The notes: generated from the sequence alone by a model not told the origin. A stretch of 33,376 nt of DNA from Symbiodinium natans (GCA_905221605.1 CAJNDS010001127.1:1-33376); one strand, 5' to 3'; numbered from the stretch's first letter, positions 16,583-27,670 are shown. Program-made: numbers and translations.

Positions 16583-17840
16583 CCCGTGACATGAGGTGCA
16601 AAGAGTCGCTGGCTGGGCCGTTGTCGCCTACCCTCCGCCGGTGGAGGCAGCGATGCCACGGGCACGCTTCGGGGACACTGGGAACAGCACCACTTGGAGC
16701 CTTCGGGGTACTTAGTAGCTCATGATAAGTGCAGTTCTGACCCACATACAAGCCCCTTAAGTACCCTCAAAGGGTTATAATTGGCTTGCAGGTATAATTG
16801 GGGAATTGTAAACGCTTGCGCGCGCCGCCTCGGCAGCCGGGCCGGCCCAGAGCGAAGACTTCAGTGGAGATGACGTTCTTTGGGGGGTCTCAGGGGACCC
16901 AGCGGGGGAAAGAAGGGGCAAAATTTCGCACGGAAGGAAGGGTTGGGTAAGGGGGCAGGAGACCAGATCCCGGTCTGCTCGTTCCAAACGCTTGTGGGCA
17001 GGAAGCGGACAAAGAGGGGGAGAAGGTTTTTGGGGCAAGGCCTTTCAGGGGGGGTGGGGGGGGGGGGGGGGGGGGGGGGGGCGGGGACAGGCGGGACCCT
17101 CCACGACATCGGTTTGCAGCTGCTCCAAGCGATCGGGGGGGGGGTTCCACAGGGAGGGGGGGCGTCACAAAATTTTGCATGGCCGGTTCCGGGTCTGCTT
17201 GTTCCAGACGCTTCTCGGCAGGAGCCGAGGCGAACTAAGTACCCTGAACCTCCAAGCAGGACTCTCCAGCCTGGAAGGGGGCTTGCAACATCCTCAGCTC
17301 AAGGTCAGTTTTTGGCACAACGGTCGGCTTGCGTACAGCTGAGAGCATCTGAGAGCTGAGGTTAAGCACACTGGACGACTATGCCGCTTCACTCAAGATG
17401 CAATCTTGCCCTTTTGGTCCTCTGCGCTCGTTCAGTCACTCTAGACACTGGCGCCGTTCAAAGGCTAAGTTCCTGCTGGCTGTCGTCAACGGTGGGCAAC
17501 ATCCCATCTCGGGTGCTCGGCTCTCAGTCGATGCTGGTTTCACCCATGCTGCTGAATTGGCAAGCTAGAGCACGATGCAATGTGGGTAATTCTGTTCATC
17601 AGGGTACTGCAGATACTGCACCCTTGTAGTAAGGATGAAAAGAGGGAGCCGGATTTAGAGTACAGCTACATCGGGCTCAAGGCTAGCAAGTAGCTCTCCC
17701 ACTCGATTCTGTGGGTGACTTTCACAGTGAGAGCGTTACACGTAGCGTCTTCTCTTGTTGTGCTTTCGTCTGAAGACTGAAAGACACAAGAATGGGATGG
17801 GGCCTTGAGGGCTGAGGTGCAGGTCTTAGGCCTCGGGCTC
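16583..17840. other. Gene-poor, G-rich interval with a diverged duplication
   Basis: 16906-17036 and 17150-17238 share CCGGTCTGCTCGTTCCAAAC then GCTTGTGGGCAGGA in diverged form, each preceded by AAAATTTYGCAYGG. A poly-G run of more than 30 bases lies near 17047-17081. The Pro/Gly-rich ORFs on both strands come from it. A coding-like ORF at 17381-17629 has a hydrophobic start but no further support. Confidence 0.5.
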
Positions 17841-17844
17841 TGGC

Positions 17845-18129
17845 ATGCTGGGACTGAGGGCATTTCTCTTGCTTTGCCATAGCGCCGACTGCAGAAAAGT
17901 TCGAAACTCGCTCGGCCGTCGCCGCAGGTTGGCCTTAGACAACCGCCTCCATGACATAAAGGCTGCTCCAAAAGACCCCCGATCTTGCATGCCCTTCTCC
18001 GGCAAGCTCTGGAAGCTCAGCTTAGAAGCCGAAGGCTGCACCCCACGACTTAAGGTACGTGTCCTCAGCAAAGCAGCCGCTGATTTGATGATGACGGCTG
18101 CACGGACGCATTTGAAGTTCGGAAGTTGA
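17845..18129 (+). CDS. Hypothetical coding segment
   Basis: 94 codons, ending TGA at 18127-18129. From about 17880 the composition is coding-like and basic (RKVRNSLGRRRRLALDNR, later KLWKLSLEAEG and LSKAAADLMMTAARTHLKF). Possible acceptors are CCATAG (17877-17882) and CTGCAG (17888-17893); CTTAAG|GTACGT at 18050-18059 would be a good donor. No family recognised. Confidence 0.35.
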   Translation: MLGLRAFLLLCHSADCRKVRNSLGRRRRLALDNRLHDIKAAPKDPRSCMPFSGKLWKLSLEAEGCTPRLKVRVLSKAAADLMMTAARTHLKFGS

Positions 18130-18340
18130 GTGCTGTTAAAGTTGAGGCTCCGGCAGCTCCGGCATAGCCACCACCGGGCACACTATCCGATAAGTGTTGG
18201 GCCCGCTTTAGTCGGGGGGGCCCTCTGCAAACACATACTCACATATTGGCCGGGCTATTCAGGAGCTCGCCACTGTTTGGAAAGTGTTACCTTCATTGCC
18301 GTGCCTCTCTCCGGGGGAGTGGCTCTTGTTGAAATTTCAA

Positions 18341-18378
18341 CCCTAAATCCTAAACCCTAAACCCTTAACCCTAAAACC
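18341..18378 (-). repeat. CCCTAAA array
   Basis: About five units with variants (CCCTAAATC, CCCTTAA). Confidence 0.85.
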
Positions 18379-18467
18379 GGCTTTCGGTCCGAGGACCTCA
18401 TGGACCAGCTTCGCTCACCGAGCGGCCGCGGTCCCCCAAGCAGTGCCTGGCCCCAGAGCACGCGCAC

Positions 18468-18704
18468 ATGTTCCCTCGCTTGGGTACTTCCATTGCGCTC
18501 CAGGTGCTCGGCCTTACGACAGCCCTGGGCTTGGGCTCAGCTGCATTGGTGAAGTGCAGCGCAGCAGGCTCAGCCGACGTGCAACAGAAGCCGGCAAATC
18601 CCCAAACAGTGCGACAACACTATTGGAGCTCGACGCTCTTTCGCTCACGGAGTTCAAAGCCCAAGTTGCCGTATGTCACATCACCAGCGTTGAGAGTAAC
18701 TTAG
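18468..18704 (+). CDS. Hypothetical small protein with hydrophobic N-terminus
   Basis: 78 codons from a true ATG. Residues 8-29 (IALQVLGLTTALGLGSAALV) could be a signal anchor. The rest is Ser/Arg/Lys-rich. A second frame over the same bases also looks coding-like (LLELDALSLTEFKAQVAV), so the true frame is uncertain. Confidence 0.3.
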   Translation: MFPRLGTSIALQVLGLTTALGLGSAALVKCSAAGSADVQQKPANPQTVRQHYWSSTLFRSRSSKPKLPYVTSPALRVT

Positions 18705-20677
18705 GCGGATTAGGTTGCTGCGTGGTGCCGTGCCCGAGCAGAGCGGCCTGACGCGTCGCTCTCGCGTACACAGCTGGCTCGTTTTGGATCAAAATTGCGA
18801 TTCTCATGTGCTTGCCCACGAGTTTGGGAGGTTCGGGCATTTCATCGTAATATGCATGGTTTTGGGGTCGTCGGACGTGACGCGCCGCGCTCTCGCCTAT
18901 GTCCCGTGCACGGTCCGTGCTCCAAATCGCGCTCCAGCCTCGTTCGCTTTCTCGCCCTTCAATCGCTTGGTGTCGCGACAGCTTGGAGGGACGTACTTTC
19001 CTGCGTCCTGCGCTTGTGGACGGATCCGCGTGCATCCGTTCCAGGGGGATGTTCATTTCGCGAACCGTCGTTGCTTGCTTTTGAGCCGTGGATCATGCTT
19101 CTGTCAGTGACAGCTGCAACGTGCCGTCGTTGTGGTCGTGGTCTTTCACTGCCTGGGGTCCATAATTTTGTTCCAGAGTTTGTGCTTCAAGCCTCAATGG
19201 TTCCACAACGCCGTTAAAAAGCATTGTGCCTTGAAGCGGAGGTCGGGGTGCGCCCAAGGACCAATGGTGCGGCTGCCAGATGTTGAGCACATGTCGCATT
19301 GCATCACAGATGTCTCTCGCGATAACTAGACCCTGGAGAGTTGGAGAGTTGGAAGGCATCTGAAAAAACACCAAAAGCTCCACTGAAGCAAAGGTTTGAT
19401 GGTGTCGAGGGAGTCCGACAGTGGGGTGGTGCGGCAAGCTGCGCGCAAGCATCTCAGGAACAAGTTGTTGCTTTTATGCCTTTGCTTTCATTTTAGCACT
19501 ACGCGACCCACCTCGGCCGGGGCCTGCACAGCTGCAAGGCGCTTGCTGTCGAGAGGACATGCAGTTCATGCGCACACTTGACGCCAGAGGGGGGGGAGCG
19601 GGGACATATCTCGTCCAAGTAAGTACACCATGGCGAAAGTGTGTCTGAAGCTTGAGCCCTGAAACCATGGAGGTAACGAGTGGACGCGGAATACATGCAG
19701 GACAGCGCAAGCAAGAAGAGGAAGTAGTTGGAAGGGACCCACACCACGGAGAAATCAAGGAAAACATGAAGAGGAAAGCGGGTGGGGTTGGCGATGGGCA
19801 GACAAAAAAGTTTCAAATGAAGGGCTGCATGGGCGAGGGTAAGAGGTGGGGTGCCTGCTTCGTGCTACCCAGACAACTACGGCCCGAGGCCTCGGCGGAT
19901 TGCACACAGGTTCCATTGTTGCATGATGATTCATGCCGACTACAGCTGCATCAGTTGCATGAATAAGGTTCAAGTACGACCCCAATAATGGGCGCCCAAT
20001 CCTGGCAATGCTTGTGACACAGGTGGGGCTTGATCGTTAGAGCATGATCCTCTTCCTTGAGATTCTCACATGAGCTCATACCTTGCTGGCCTGTGAACGC
20101 CATTGCAGAATTTGCGAAAGCAAGGTTTTTTCACCTGCACAAAACTTCGCAGAGTAGTGGCTGGTTTGCGGGGCCAGGCACTTCCCCAGGACGACGGGGC
20201 CACAATCACCAAGTTTCTCAGGGGCATCCGCCAGGTGGCATTGTTTCAGTGAATCAGGTGCATTTTGCTTGCATCTGTGTGCTTGGGTACATTGAAGCGA
20301 GAGTCCCACCCTAAACCCTAAACCCTAAACTCAAGGCCTAGGCCGCCCCCTGCAGTTGGGGGGGCGGCGCCTAAGCCCCTCGACCTGGATGGCGCAAGTC
20401 GACCCAGCTCGTTCGACCCCCCCCCCCCCCACAGCTCGGAGGTCGGTGGCACCCACGATGGGCCCGGTACCGGATGGGCCTGGGCAGTATGAGTAGGGTG
20501 ATAAGTGGGGTCAACCCTAAACCCTAAACCCAAAGCAGCTGCAGGTGATCAAGGAGGAGTCTGTCTGAGACCGCCTGGCAGGGGGGGGGGAAGAGGGGGG
20601 ATCATGCACTTCCACTTGGAATCGCAGTCGCTGTGTCACTTAGGGGTTGGGTAGTTGACCTTTTACCCTTTTTGGAC

Positions 20678-20709
<32 letters not shown>

Positions 20710-20826
20710 GTTTGGGCTATGGTATTCCCTAAGGAGTCATGAGCTCATTGAAATGATTGAAATGTGAGGGACTGAGAAGCTACAGAGGACACGCGAAACG
20801 TGCCCCACATTGAAGCAATGAAGTGA
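18705..20826. other. Gene-poor interval
   Basis: No recognisable protein. It holds short CCCTAAA arrays at 20309-20331 and 20511-20531 flanking a GC-rich segment with a hairpin (CCGCCCCCTGCAG / GGGGGGGCGGC, near 20344-20370) and a 15-bp C-run, plus a (TA)n tract near 20678-20702. ORFs at 19652-19966 and elsewhere lack support. Confidence 0.5.
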
Positions 20827-21090
20827 CTGCTGCGAGCATCCAATTCGCAAGCACATGCGCAGATCGGGGCCGCGGTTAGTCGGAAACAGGAGCTGCATCG
20901 AGCTGTGAAGATCAAAGAGGTGGAAGAAGGTTATAGGCCTCCTGCAGAATGGCATTTCCGAAAATAGGGGTACCCCTTGTATACCCCAAAATACTGCCAA
21001 TCCTTTTGAAAGAACCCCAAGATAGGCACCCACTATTTTCTGAGACCCCCCATGTAGCATGCTGTCGGCTTCCTCATGTCGCGACCGTGA
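20827..21090 (+). CDS. Coding-like segment interrupted by a TIR element, terminal exon(s)
   Basis: Frame 1 reads GAAVSRKQELHRAVKIKEVE through GYRPPAEWH, then meets the element 20952-21056. Removing the element and one GCAT copy (105 nt) keeps the frame and continues AVGFLMSRP to TGA at 21088-21090. The composition (charged, helical) looks like protein, but I do not recognise the family and the upstream exon border is not fixed. Confidence 0.4.
20952..21056. mobile_element. TIR element, AAATAGGGGTACC family (copy e) with GCAT target duplication
   Basis: The left arm is TTTCCGAAAATAGGGGTACC; the right arm on the complement is TCTCAGAAAATAGTGGGTGCC shortened by gaps. GCAT occurs at 20952-20955 and 21057-21060. 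The element sits in a coding-like frame and starts with GC, the donor type used by introns D-F, so it may act as an intron (GC...TAG|C). Confidence 0.7.
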
Positions 21091-21451
21091 AAGCAGGGTG
21101 GATGACCCGAGCTCGCGGACGGGCAACGTTCTCCCCAAATCCGACACGGGAATCTTGAGCTCCTGGCCTCTAGGTGGTCTAAACATCGCAGTTCATACCG
21201 CATGGGCCAGCACTAACATACATGCACTTGGCAGTTGGTAACAGCCTGGTGTCCATGTGCTGGCAGAAAGTGGACCCGCCGCGTTTTGCTCATTACCAGT
21301 TGTGAGCAAACTGGCGTACATGATGATTCGACATACGTGATGATTCGACATGGTCCCCTTAGCATTGAGGCAAGAGCAGCATTCGTCACTATAAACTACG
21401 GTCCATGTAATCAGCATGTAAATTGGTGCAGACGTCTAATCTGCTTTCACA

Positions 21452-21694
21452 ATGCAAATGGACGGAAGGCATTCTCGTCTGCCAATTCCTGAGCAGCGTG
21501 TGCCCAAAGCAAAACTCAGAAGAGAGATGGTGGGCAGCGGTGCGGAGGCTCGCCCCAAGTGGGCCCAGTCGATGAGGGAGATTTGTTTCGGGTTGTTGTT
21601 GAAGAGGTGGAGCGTAGTGGCTCGAGCACTGGCTAAGGGCTGCGGCAGCAGAGGGTCGAGGGTTCAAACGGCAAGAAAACCCACCCAAAACTGA
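21452..21694 (+). CDS. Hypothetical small basic protein
   Basis: 80 codons from ATG to TGA. Basic, with a helical stretch (EICFGLLLKRWSVVARALAK) near residues 44-63 that reads as coding. No family recognised. AGCAG at 21648-21652 could end or begin an exon. An overlapping minus-strand ORF lowers confidence. Confidence 0.3.
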   Translation: MQMDGRHSRLPIPEQRVPKAKLRREMVGSGAEARPKWAQSMREICFGLLLKRWSVVARALAKGCGSRGSRVQTARKPTQN

Positions 21695-22218
21695 AGACGA
21701 ATCATCCTCTGCACCTTGGTCTTAATCTCGTGCATGTCAGTGCTCCATCGAATGCAGGTTACAACGGTGCCAGGCGCCACACGCTCCAGATACTGGTAGT
21801 TGAAACTTTTAGCTAGCAAACAAACGCATGTCCTGTGGAATCTAGAAGAATCCTGGTGGTCTTTCAATATGTTGTGGGTATCATCTCAAAAACCAAGCTC
21901 ATGAAATCAAATCGCACCTGCAGCCCTCTCGTCGGCTGATGATCTTCATGCGGTACTTGGCATTTTGGAGTGCTTTGTCTAGGAGTCTGCGTCTTTCGGA
22001 TTTACGACCTAAAGGGTTATCTTGGCACCTTAATAATCACGAGAATGTCAATAGTATGTCAATGCAACGCGCATTGCCTTCAGGCCGTCCCTGATGCTCA
22101 AGCCTCGAAGCGGCATTATTACAGTCCTGACAGCTCGCTTTGTAGGACTCCACTGCGTTGATTGCGGTTTTTTACACGTTTTGCAAGCTGTGTGGATGAG
22201 TTGAGGTGACGAAGCGCT

Positions 22219-22782
22219 TTGAGCAATTCAAGCCTGGATCATACAGCCTCTTGCTTTCTGTACTTGAATCACGCCTTGGCCTGCTTCGGACATGGACTTC
22301 TGAAGTGCTTCCGTGCCTCCACCGTCAGGCCACAATGCATTGTCCGCAAAGAAGTCAGGACAAAAAGCAAAGAATTGGTCCTTGCACAGGACATGACAGG
22401 ACTGACACAAGGCGTATCTGAGCACTGTCTACTAACGGTCCAACCAGCCCTTCACGGCAAAAGTTCCAAGGCCCTGCAAGACCCATGGGGCATTTATTTG
22501 GGCAGTTCTTCATTGCTGGTCGACCGTGGCTGCTTGCGGAGCAGACTCGGATTTTTAAAGAGAGTACCTCCCAGCCTGACACATAAAGTGACACGGTCAC
22601 ACCGTGATGCACTCCAAGAGCTGGGGTGCTTCAGTTCAGAGACGCGACGCCTGGTGCTCCACGTTGCCATGGCCCAAGTCGCTAAAGTGGCCAAACTGTT
22701 CGGCGAAGTGTTCACCAAGTCATCAGGGCCCCTCACGATCCGCTTCGCAGCTCGCCGTTCGCCGGGGCTAAATTGGAGCTGA
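22219..22782 (+). CDS. Hypothetical coding region without ATG start
   Basis: 187 open codons to TGA 22780-22782. The last third (LVLHVAMAQVAKVAKLFGEV, TKSSGPLTIRF) is the most coding-like. No start codon of the usual kind at the 5' end and no motif known to me, so it may be an exon or chance. Confidence 0.25.
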   Translation: MSNSSLDHTASCFLYLNHALACFGHGLLKCFRASTVRPQCIVRKEVRTKSKELVLAQDMTGLTQGVSEHCLLTVQPALHGKSSKALQDPWGIYLGSSSLLVDRGCLRSRLGFLKRVPPSLTHKVTRSHRDALQELGCFSSETRRLVLHVAMAQVAKVAKLFGEVFTKSSGPLTIRFAARRSPGLNWS

Positions 22783-22859
22783 AAACCCAGAAAACCCAAA
22801 AACGCATGAACTGTTGCCTAAAGAATCCAGCTTTGCTTTGGCAAAGTCTTGGTGTCTCG

Positions 22860-23075
22860 ACCACAAGATCTTGTCATGGTCATGCAGTCATTCATGGCCT
22901 TGCCTTGAGCGTGTATTTTTCCCGATGCTGCCAAAGTGCACCACATCATGCCTAAGCGCCCGAATTGCTGCTTCAGTTCCTGAGATCTCCCCTGCGCGCG
23001 ACACTTCTGTTTTTTTCTGCCCCGCGTCGCCTGCCGTTGCCTTGGATGCAGCAGATGTTGCCATGGTGCTTCCTT
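22860..23075 (+). repeat. Dispersed repeat R-A, copy 1
   Basis: Starts CACAAGATCTTGTCATGGTC and runs about 215 bp. Very similar to 23335-23553, and its first half is similar to 24036-24137. Confidence 0.85.
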
Positions 23076-23334
23076 TGGCCGCCGCCCCACAGGCCCGCAG
23101 GCAAAAAATTCCCCCGTGTAAGCCACACTTACGACAGCTCCGCGCCGCGTGCTTCGTCCCAAGCCCAGCTTCAAGCTACTCAGAGTATTGGGACGTCGCC
23201 TTGCAGGCTGCGGCCTGCTGTACGCTAAACCCGTGTCAGCTTTCGAGGGTCCTCCCCGTTCTTGGCACCTTGCGGCTCATTCAGTTCGCGACAGCACTTC
23301 TGGCGGCTGTGTTTCCCGATTGCCTTGACTCGGA

Positions 23335-23553
23335 CCACAAGATCTTGTCATGGTCATGCAGTCATTCATGGCCTTGCCTTGACCGTGGTTCTTGTCCCGA
23401 TGCTGCAGAGGTGCACTGCGTCATGCCTAAGCGCCCGCATTGCTGCTTCAGTTCCTGAGATCTCCCCTGCCCACGCCGCTTCTGCTTTGTTGTCCTGCCT
23501 CGTGTCGCCTGCCGGGGCCTTGGAAGGAACAGATGTTGCCATGGTCCTACCTT
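23335..23553 (+). repeat. Dispersed repeat R-A, copy 2
   Basis: Shares the CATGCCTAAGCGCCCG and TTCAGTTCCTGAGATCTCCC blocks with copy 1. Indels not in multiples of three argue against a shared protein. Confidence 0.85.
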
Positions 23554-23880
23554 CACTCTTCTTGCCCTGTCGTGGACTCCTTCGGTCCTTCTCTGGCAAG
23601 CCGGCAAGCCATGGCACTTCAATCCCTCTCGACTTTGAGAAGCTCCACTGCCCGTGCTAGCACTCGCTCGGACACCGACTCTCAAATTCTCTGAAAATTC
23701 CGATTCCTGAGACTTGTCTGATGGTTCCAGAGCAGTGGGCGCTGCCTGGAAATCCTGCTTTGCCTAGTCGCGCGTGCCGCACTTCTTGCGAGCTCAGCTT
23801 CGCTTCATCCCTGCTCCCAGATGTGACCCGCACCGCGAGCAGTTGTCATTGTAATGTCCTTCCATTTGGAGAGGTAAGAG

Positions 23881-24036
23881 AGCCATGCGGACTCTCTTGA
23901 CGACTCAGGCAAGCCATGGCGCTTCAATCCCTCTAGCTGCTGAGCAGCACCTGTAGGAGCTGCACTGCCCTGCTGAGCCAAAGCGGCCGGAGGATGGTAG
24001 AGAGTTCCCCTGCTTACTTAGTCAGTCGATGTCAGT
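23881..24036 (+). repeat. Dispersed repeat R-B, copy 1
   Basis: About 155 bp with CAAGCCATGGCGCTTCAATC and AGCGGCCGGAGGATGGTAGA, nearly identical to 24659-24817. It adjoins copy 3 of R-A directly. Confidence 0.85.
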
Positions 24037-24157
24037 CGTGCGGTCATGCAGACATTCACGGGCTTGCCTTGACCGTGTTCTTTTCGCGATGCTGCAAACG
24101 TGCACCACATCATGCCTAAGCGCCCGAACTGCTGCTTCACCCTAAACCCTAAACCAG
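24036..24157 (+). repeat. Dispersed repeat R-A, copy 3, cut off by CCCTAAA
   Basis: Homology to R-A runs through CTGCTGCTTCA and stops exactly where CCCTAAACCCTAAACC (24139-24154) begins. Confidence 0.8.
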
Positions 24158-24658
24158 GCCCAAGTGGATGTGGAAGACCACGCGAGCATCGTGCCCTTGA
24201 TGCAAGGAGCCCTGTCTGCAAGGAAGTCATGGCTACACACCCTAGAACAGTGCCTACAAATCATCATTGTATGCATACTAGACATCCCCACCCCAGAGCA
24301 GTACCTACAAATCATCATTATATGTAGGCTAGACACATACTAATTGGAACCTCTGGTTCTCCTACGTTCTGTGTTGTCCTTCGAGCATCGATGCTGCTGA
24401 GGCCTCTTGCAGCTGAGGAGCCAGCCCGACAGTGAGTTCATTGGGAGGGCGGACCCTGTCGCAGGCGCGACCCTTTTTTTTGGTTTTAGGCGAAGCTGTA
24501 GCATTTAGTAGGGTTTTAGGGTTTTAGGGGATGCTGTGTGGGAGACGAGGCGCCCGCAGCACGAACCCTTTCCCAATCGTCAGGTGGCTGGAGTAAGCCA
24601 CTTGCAAGATGTCCAGGACAACCTGAAGAGGGTTGTACAGGACAAGCTGAAAGCGAGC

Positions 24659-24817
24659 AGCCATGCGGCCTCCCTTGACGACTCAGGCAAGCCATGGCGC
24701 TTCAATCCCTCTAGCTGCTGAGCAGCACCTGTAGGAGCTGCACTGCCCTGCTGAGCCAAAGCGGCCGGAGGATGGTAGAGAGTTCCCTTGCTTACGCAGT
24801 CAGTCGATGTCAATCGT
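24659..24817 (+). repeat. Dispersed repeat R-B, copy 2
   Basis: Nearly identical to 23881-24036. Downstream of it the two loci diverge. Confidence 0.85.
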
Positions 24818-25389
24818 GCGTGTCGCCGTTCTTGAGAGCTTCCCTAGCAGCTCCGCTTCCCTACCAGGCTAGTGACACTAGCGCAGCTCTGCCCGCAAGC
24901 TGGCTGCCGGCATAGGCTCAAATCGGACTCTGGCCCTAAGCCCCGAACCTCCTCGAAGCTACGCTTATACAGAGATGAAGTCGCGTTGCGTTGCGTGCCT
25001 TGTTTTGATTTAGTCTGCAAGGAGCGTTCCCGTCATCGATGTCCCAGACAACAAGAGCCTGGGGGAGTCCCACCAGCATTCTGAGAACCATCCCGTCCGG
25101 GACTCTTCGCCTCCAGGCCGATATTCGTTGCGCCTGGATGATGCCTTTGCGGGCCCAGCCCTGCTTTACTCGTACTTCCGTTGCTGAAGCATTGCCCTTG
25201 TGGCTCTTCATCTCCGCGTCTCTGCCCCAGCTTGGCGGCACGCACCATTTGTGTGCAAGCGCCTGTTGCGATGGAGACTTTCTCATCAGTGGTACATGTG
25301 TTGGGCACTTTGCTGCACACATCAATAGGGCCTCTCACTGGTCGACCATGCAGGATGCAGTCTGTCTAAGGAGGATTGCCAAGGCAGGC

Positions 25390-27670
25390 GTGTGGAGCAT
25401 GGCGTGGGCAGTCCCCCCACGGCGGGAAAGTTCTATCCATGTCCCGAATGTCAGCCTCACCATTGGAAATCCCAGCGGAAGATCCGATCTGTCTGCTTGT
25501 GCCAGCCGTGTGGACTCCCCCCAACCTCTCAAGCCATGGCGTTTCATTCCCTCTACTACTTCATACCTTGTGTAAAGACAGTCTCTGCGCTTGTGCTCTC
25601 AAGCCAGTTCAAGCACGATTGACAAGGTCGCGAGGCATCAGGGGCAGACTAGCCAGACTCGGTCATGGTTGCACCAGCGGTTCCTTTCCAATGAGCTGGC
25701 CGACCCATTCAGGAGGATTGCAGACACACTGACTGGCAACGTGCAAGGCCATCCAAGGCCAAGGCTATCCAAGCCCCAAGCTTAAGCCCTAAGCCTGGAT
25801 AGACAGCTTCTGGCAGCTCGCCACTGAGATAGTGGGGCCCGAAACAATAAGCCCTCAACCCTACCTAAGCCCTAAAGCCCTAAGCCCTAAGCCCGGGATA
25901 GACAGGCATGTCAGCAGCTCGACACCGAGATAGTGTCGGGTTCAGGTTGTTGAGCATGGCACGGGCAACCCCCCCGCGGTGGGAAAAGTTCTATCCATGT
26001 CCCGAATGTCAGCCTCACCATTGTTGGAAGTCCCAGTGGAACGACCTGTCTGCTTGTGCCAGCCATGTGGACTCCCCCCAACCTTTCAAACCATAGCGTT
26101 TCATTCCCTCTACTACTTCATACCTTGTGAAAAGACAGTCGCTGTGCTTGTGCTCTCAGCACGATTGACAATGTCGCGAGGCATCAGGGGCGGACTGGCC
26201 AGACTCGGTCATGGTTGCACCAAGGGTTCCTTTCCAGTGAGCTGGCCGACCCATTCAGGAGACTTGCAGACACCGTGACTTTCAACGTGCAAGGCTATCC
26301 AAGGCCAAGGCTATGCAAGGCTGTCGTGTGGAGCATGGCGTGGGCAATCCCCCCGGTACGGGAAAAGTTCTATCCATGTCCCGCATGTCAGCCTCACCAT
26401 TGGTCAGGGGCAGACTGGCCAGACTCGTTCATGGTTGCACCAGCGGTTCCTTTCCAATGAGCTGGCTGACCCATTCAGGAGGATTGCAGACACCGTGACT
26501 TTGAACGTGCAAGGCTATCCAAGGCTGTCGTGTGGAGCATGGCACGGGCAATCCCCTCGCGGCGGGAAAAGTTCTATCCATGTCCCGAACGTCAGCCTCA
26601 CCAATATTGGATGTCCCAGCGGAAGATCCGATCTGTTTGCTTGTGCCAGCCGACTCCCCCCAACCTCTCAAGCCATGGCGTTTCATTCCCTCTAATTTTT
26701 CCTTCATACCCTGTGTGACAACAGTCTCTGCGCTTGTGCTCTCCAGCCAGTTCAAGCACGACTGACAAGGTCGGAGGCATCAGGGGAGGGTTCCTTTCCA
26801 GTGAGCTGGCCGACCCATTCAGGAGGATTGCGTTCACCGCGACTGGCAACGAACAGGGCTGTCCAAATCTGTCGTGTGGAGCATGGCATGGGCAATCTCC
26901 CCGCGGGAAAAAATCTATCCATGTCCCCACCCGAACCACTCAAAGCCATGGCGTTTCATTTCTTCCACATTGGAAGTCCCAGCAGGAGATCCGATCCGTC
27001 TGCTGGTGCCAGCCGTGTGGACCCCCTAACCACTCAAGCCATGGCGTTTCATTGCCTCCTTACTGTACTTTACGAAAAGACCATCTCAGCGCTTGCGATC
27101 TCAAGCCAGCTCAAGCACGATTGACAAGGTCACGAGGCATCAGGGGCAGACTGGCCAGACACGGTCATGGTTGCACGAGCGGTTCCTTTCCAATGACCTG
27201 GCTGACCCATTCAGGAGGATTGCAGACACCGTGACTTTGAACGTGCAAGGCTATCCAAGGCTATCCAATCCAAGGCTATGCAAGGCTGTCGTGTGGAGCA
27301 TGGCATGGGCAACCCCCCCGCAGCGGGAAAAGTTCTATCCATGTCCCGAATGTCAGCTTCACCGTTGGAAGTCCCAGCGGAAGATCCGATCCGGTCTGTC
27401 TGCTTGCGCCAGTGTGGACTCCCCCTAACCTCTCAAGCCATGGCGTTTCATTCCCTCTTCTACTTCATACCTTGGGAAAAGACCGTCTCTGCACTTGCGC
27501 TCTCAAGCCAGTTCAAGCACGATTGACAAGCATCAGGGGCAGACTGACAAGTCACTGACAAGACTCGGTCATGGTTCTGTTCCAATGAGCTGGCCGACCC
27601 ATGCAGGAGGGTCAGCATGGGGTTGCAGTCACGCTGACACCATGCCATGCTATGCAAGACTGCCGTGTGT
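25390..27670 (+). repeat. Tandem array of a 340-420 bp unit, six copies plus remnants
   Basis: The landmark GAGCATGG recurs at 25395, 25952, 26331, 26535, 26879 and 27296, with a remnant near 27665. Each unit carries, in order, TATCCATGTCCCGAATGTCA, AAGCCATGGCGTTTCATTCC, CAAGCACGATTGACAAGG, TCGGTCATGGTTGCACC and CCGACCCATTCAGGAGGATT. The third unit is internally deleted (204 bp) and the first contains an extra CCCTAAG insertion. Frames are not conserved between units (for example GGGAAAG against GGGAAAAG), so the many S/P-rich ORFs are not genes. Confidence 0.9.
25778..25893 (-). repeat. CCCTAAG array fragments inside the tandem array
   Basis: Two clusters of CCCTAAG-type units surround a duplicated segment (GATAGACAGsnTnnnnGCAGCTCG-like, once after each cluster). 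They interrupt the first repeat unit. Confidence 0.75.

Noticed and set aside
16861-17359. Overlapping Gly- and Pro-rich ORFs on both strands
   Set aside because: Produced by a poly-G run and G-rich duplication; no conserved motif.
21605-21665. tRNA or tRNA-derived SINE (TGGCTCGAGCACTGG as A box, GGTTCAAAC as B box)
   Set aside because: The D and anticodon stems do not fold properly, and the same bases read as a plausible protein helix.
24936-25575. Opposing ORFs of 129 and 178 codons
   Set aside because: Both strands are open with equal plausibility, neither shows motifs, and the + frame runs into the tandem array.
25390-27670. CRISPR-like or protein-coding repeat array
   Set aside because: Units are 340-420 bp with no short repeat/spacer structure, frames are not conserved, and the genome is eukaryotic.
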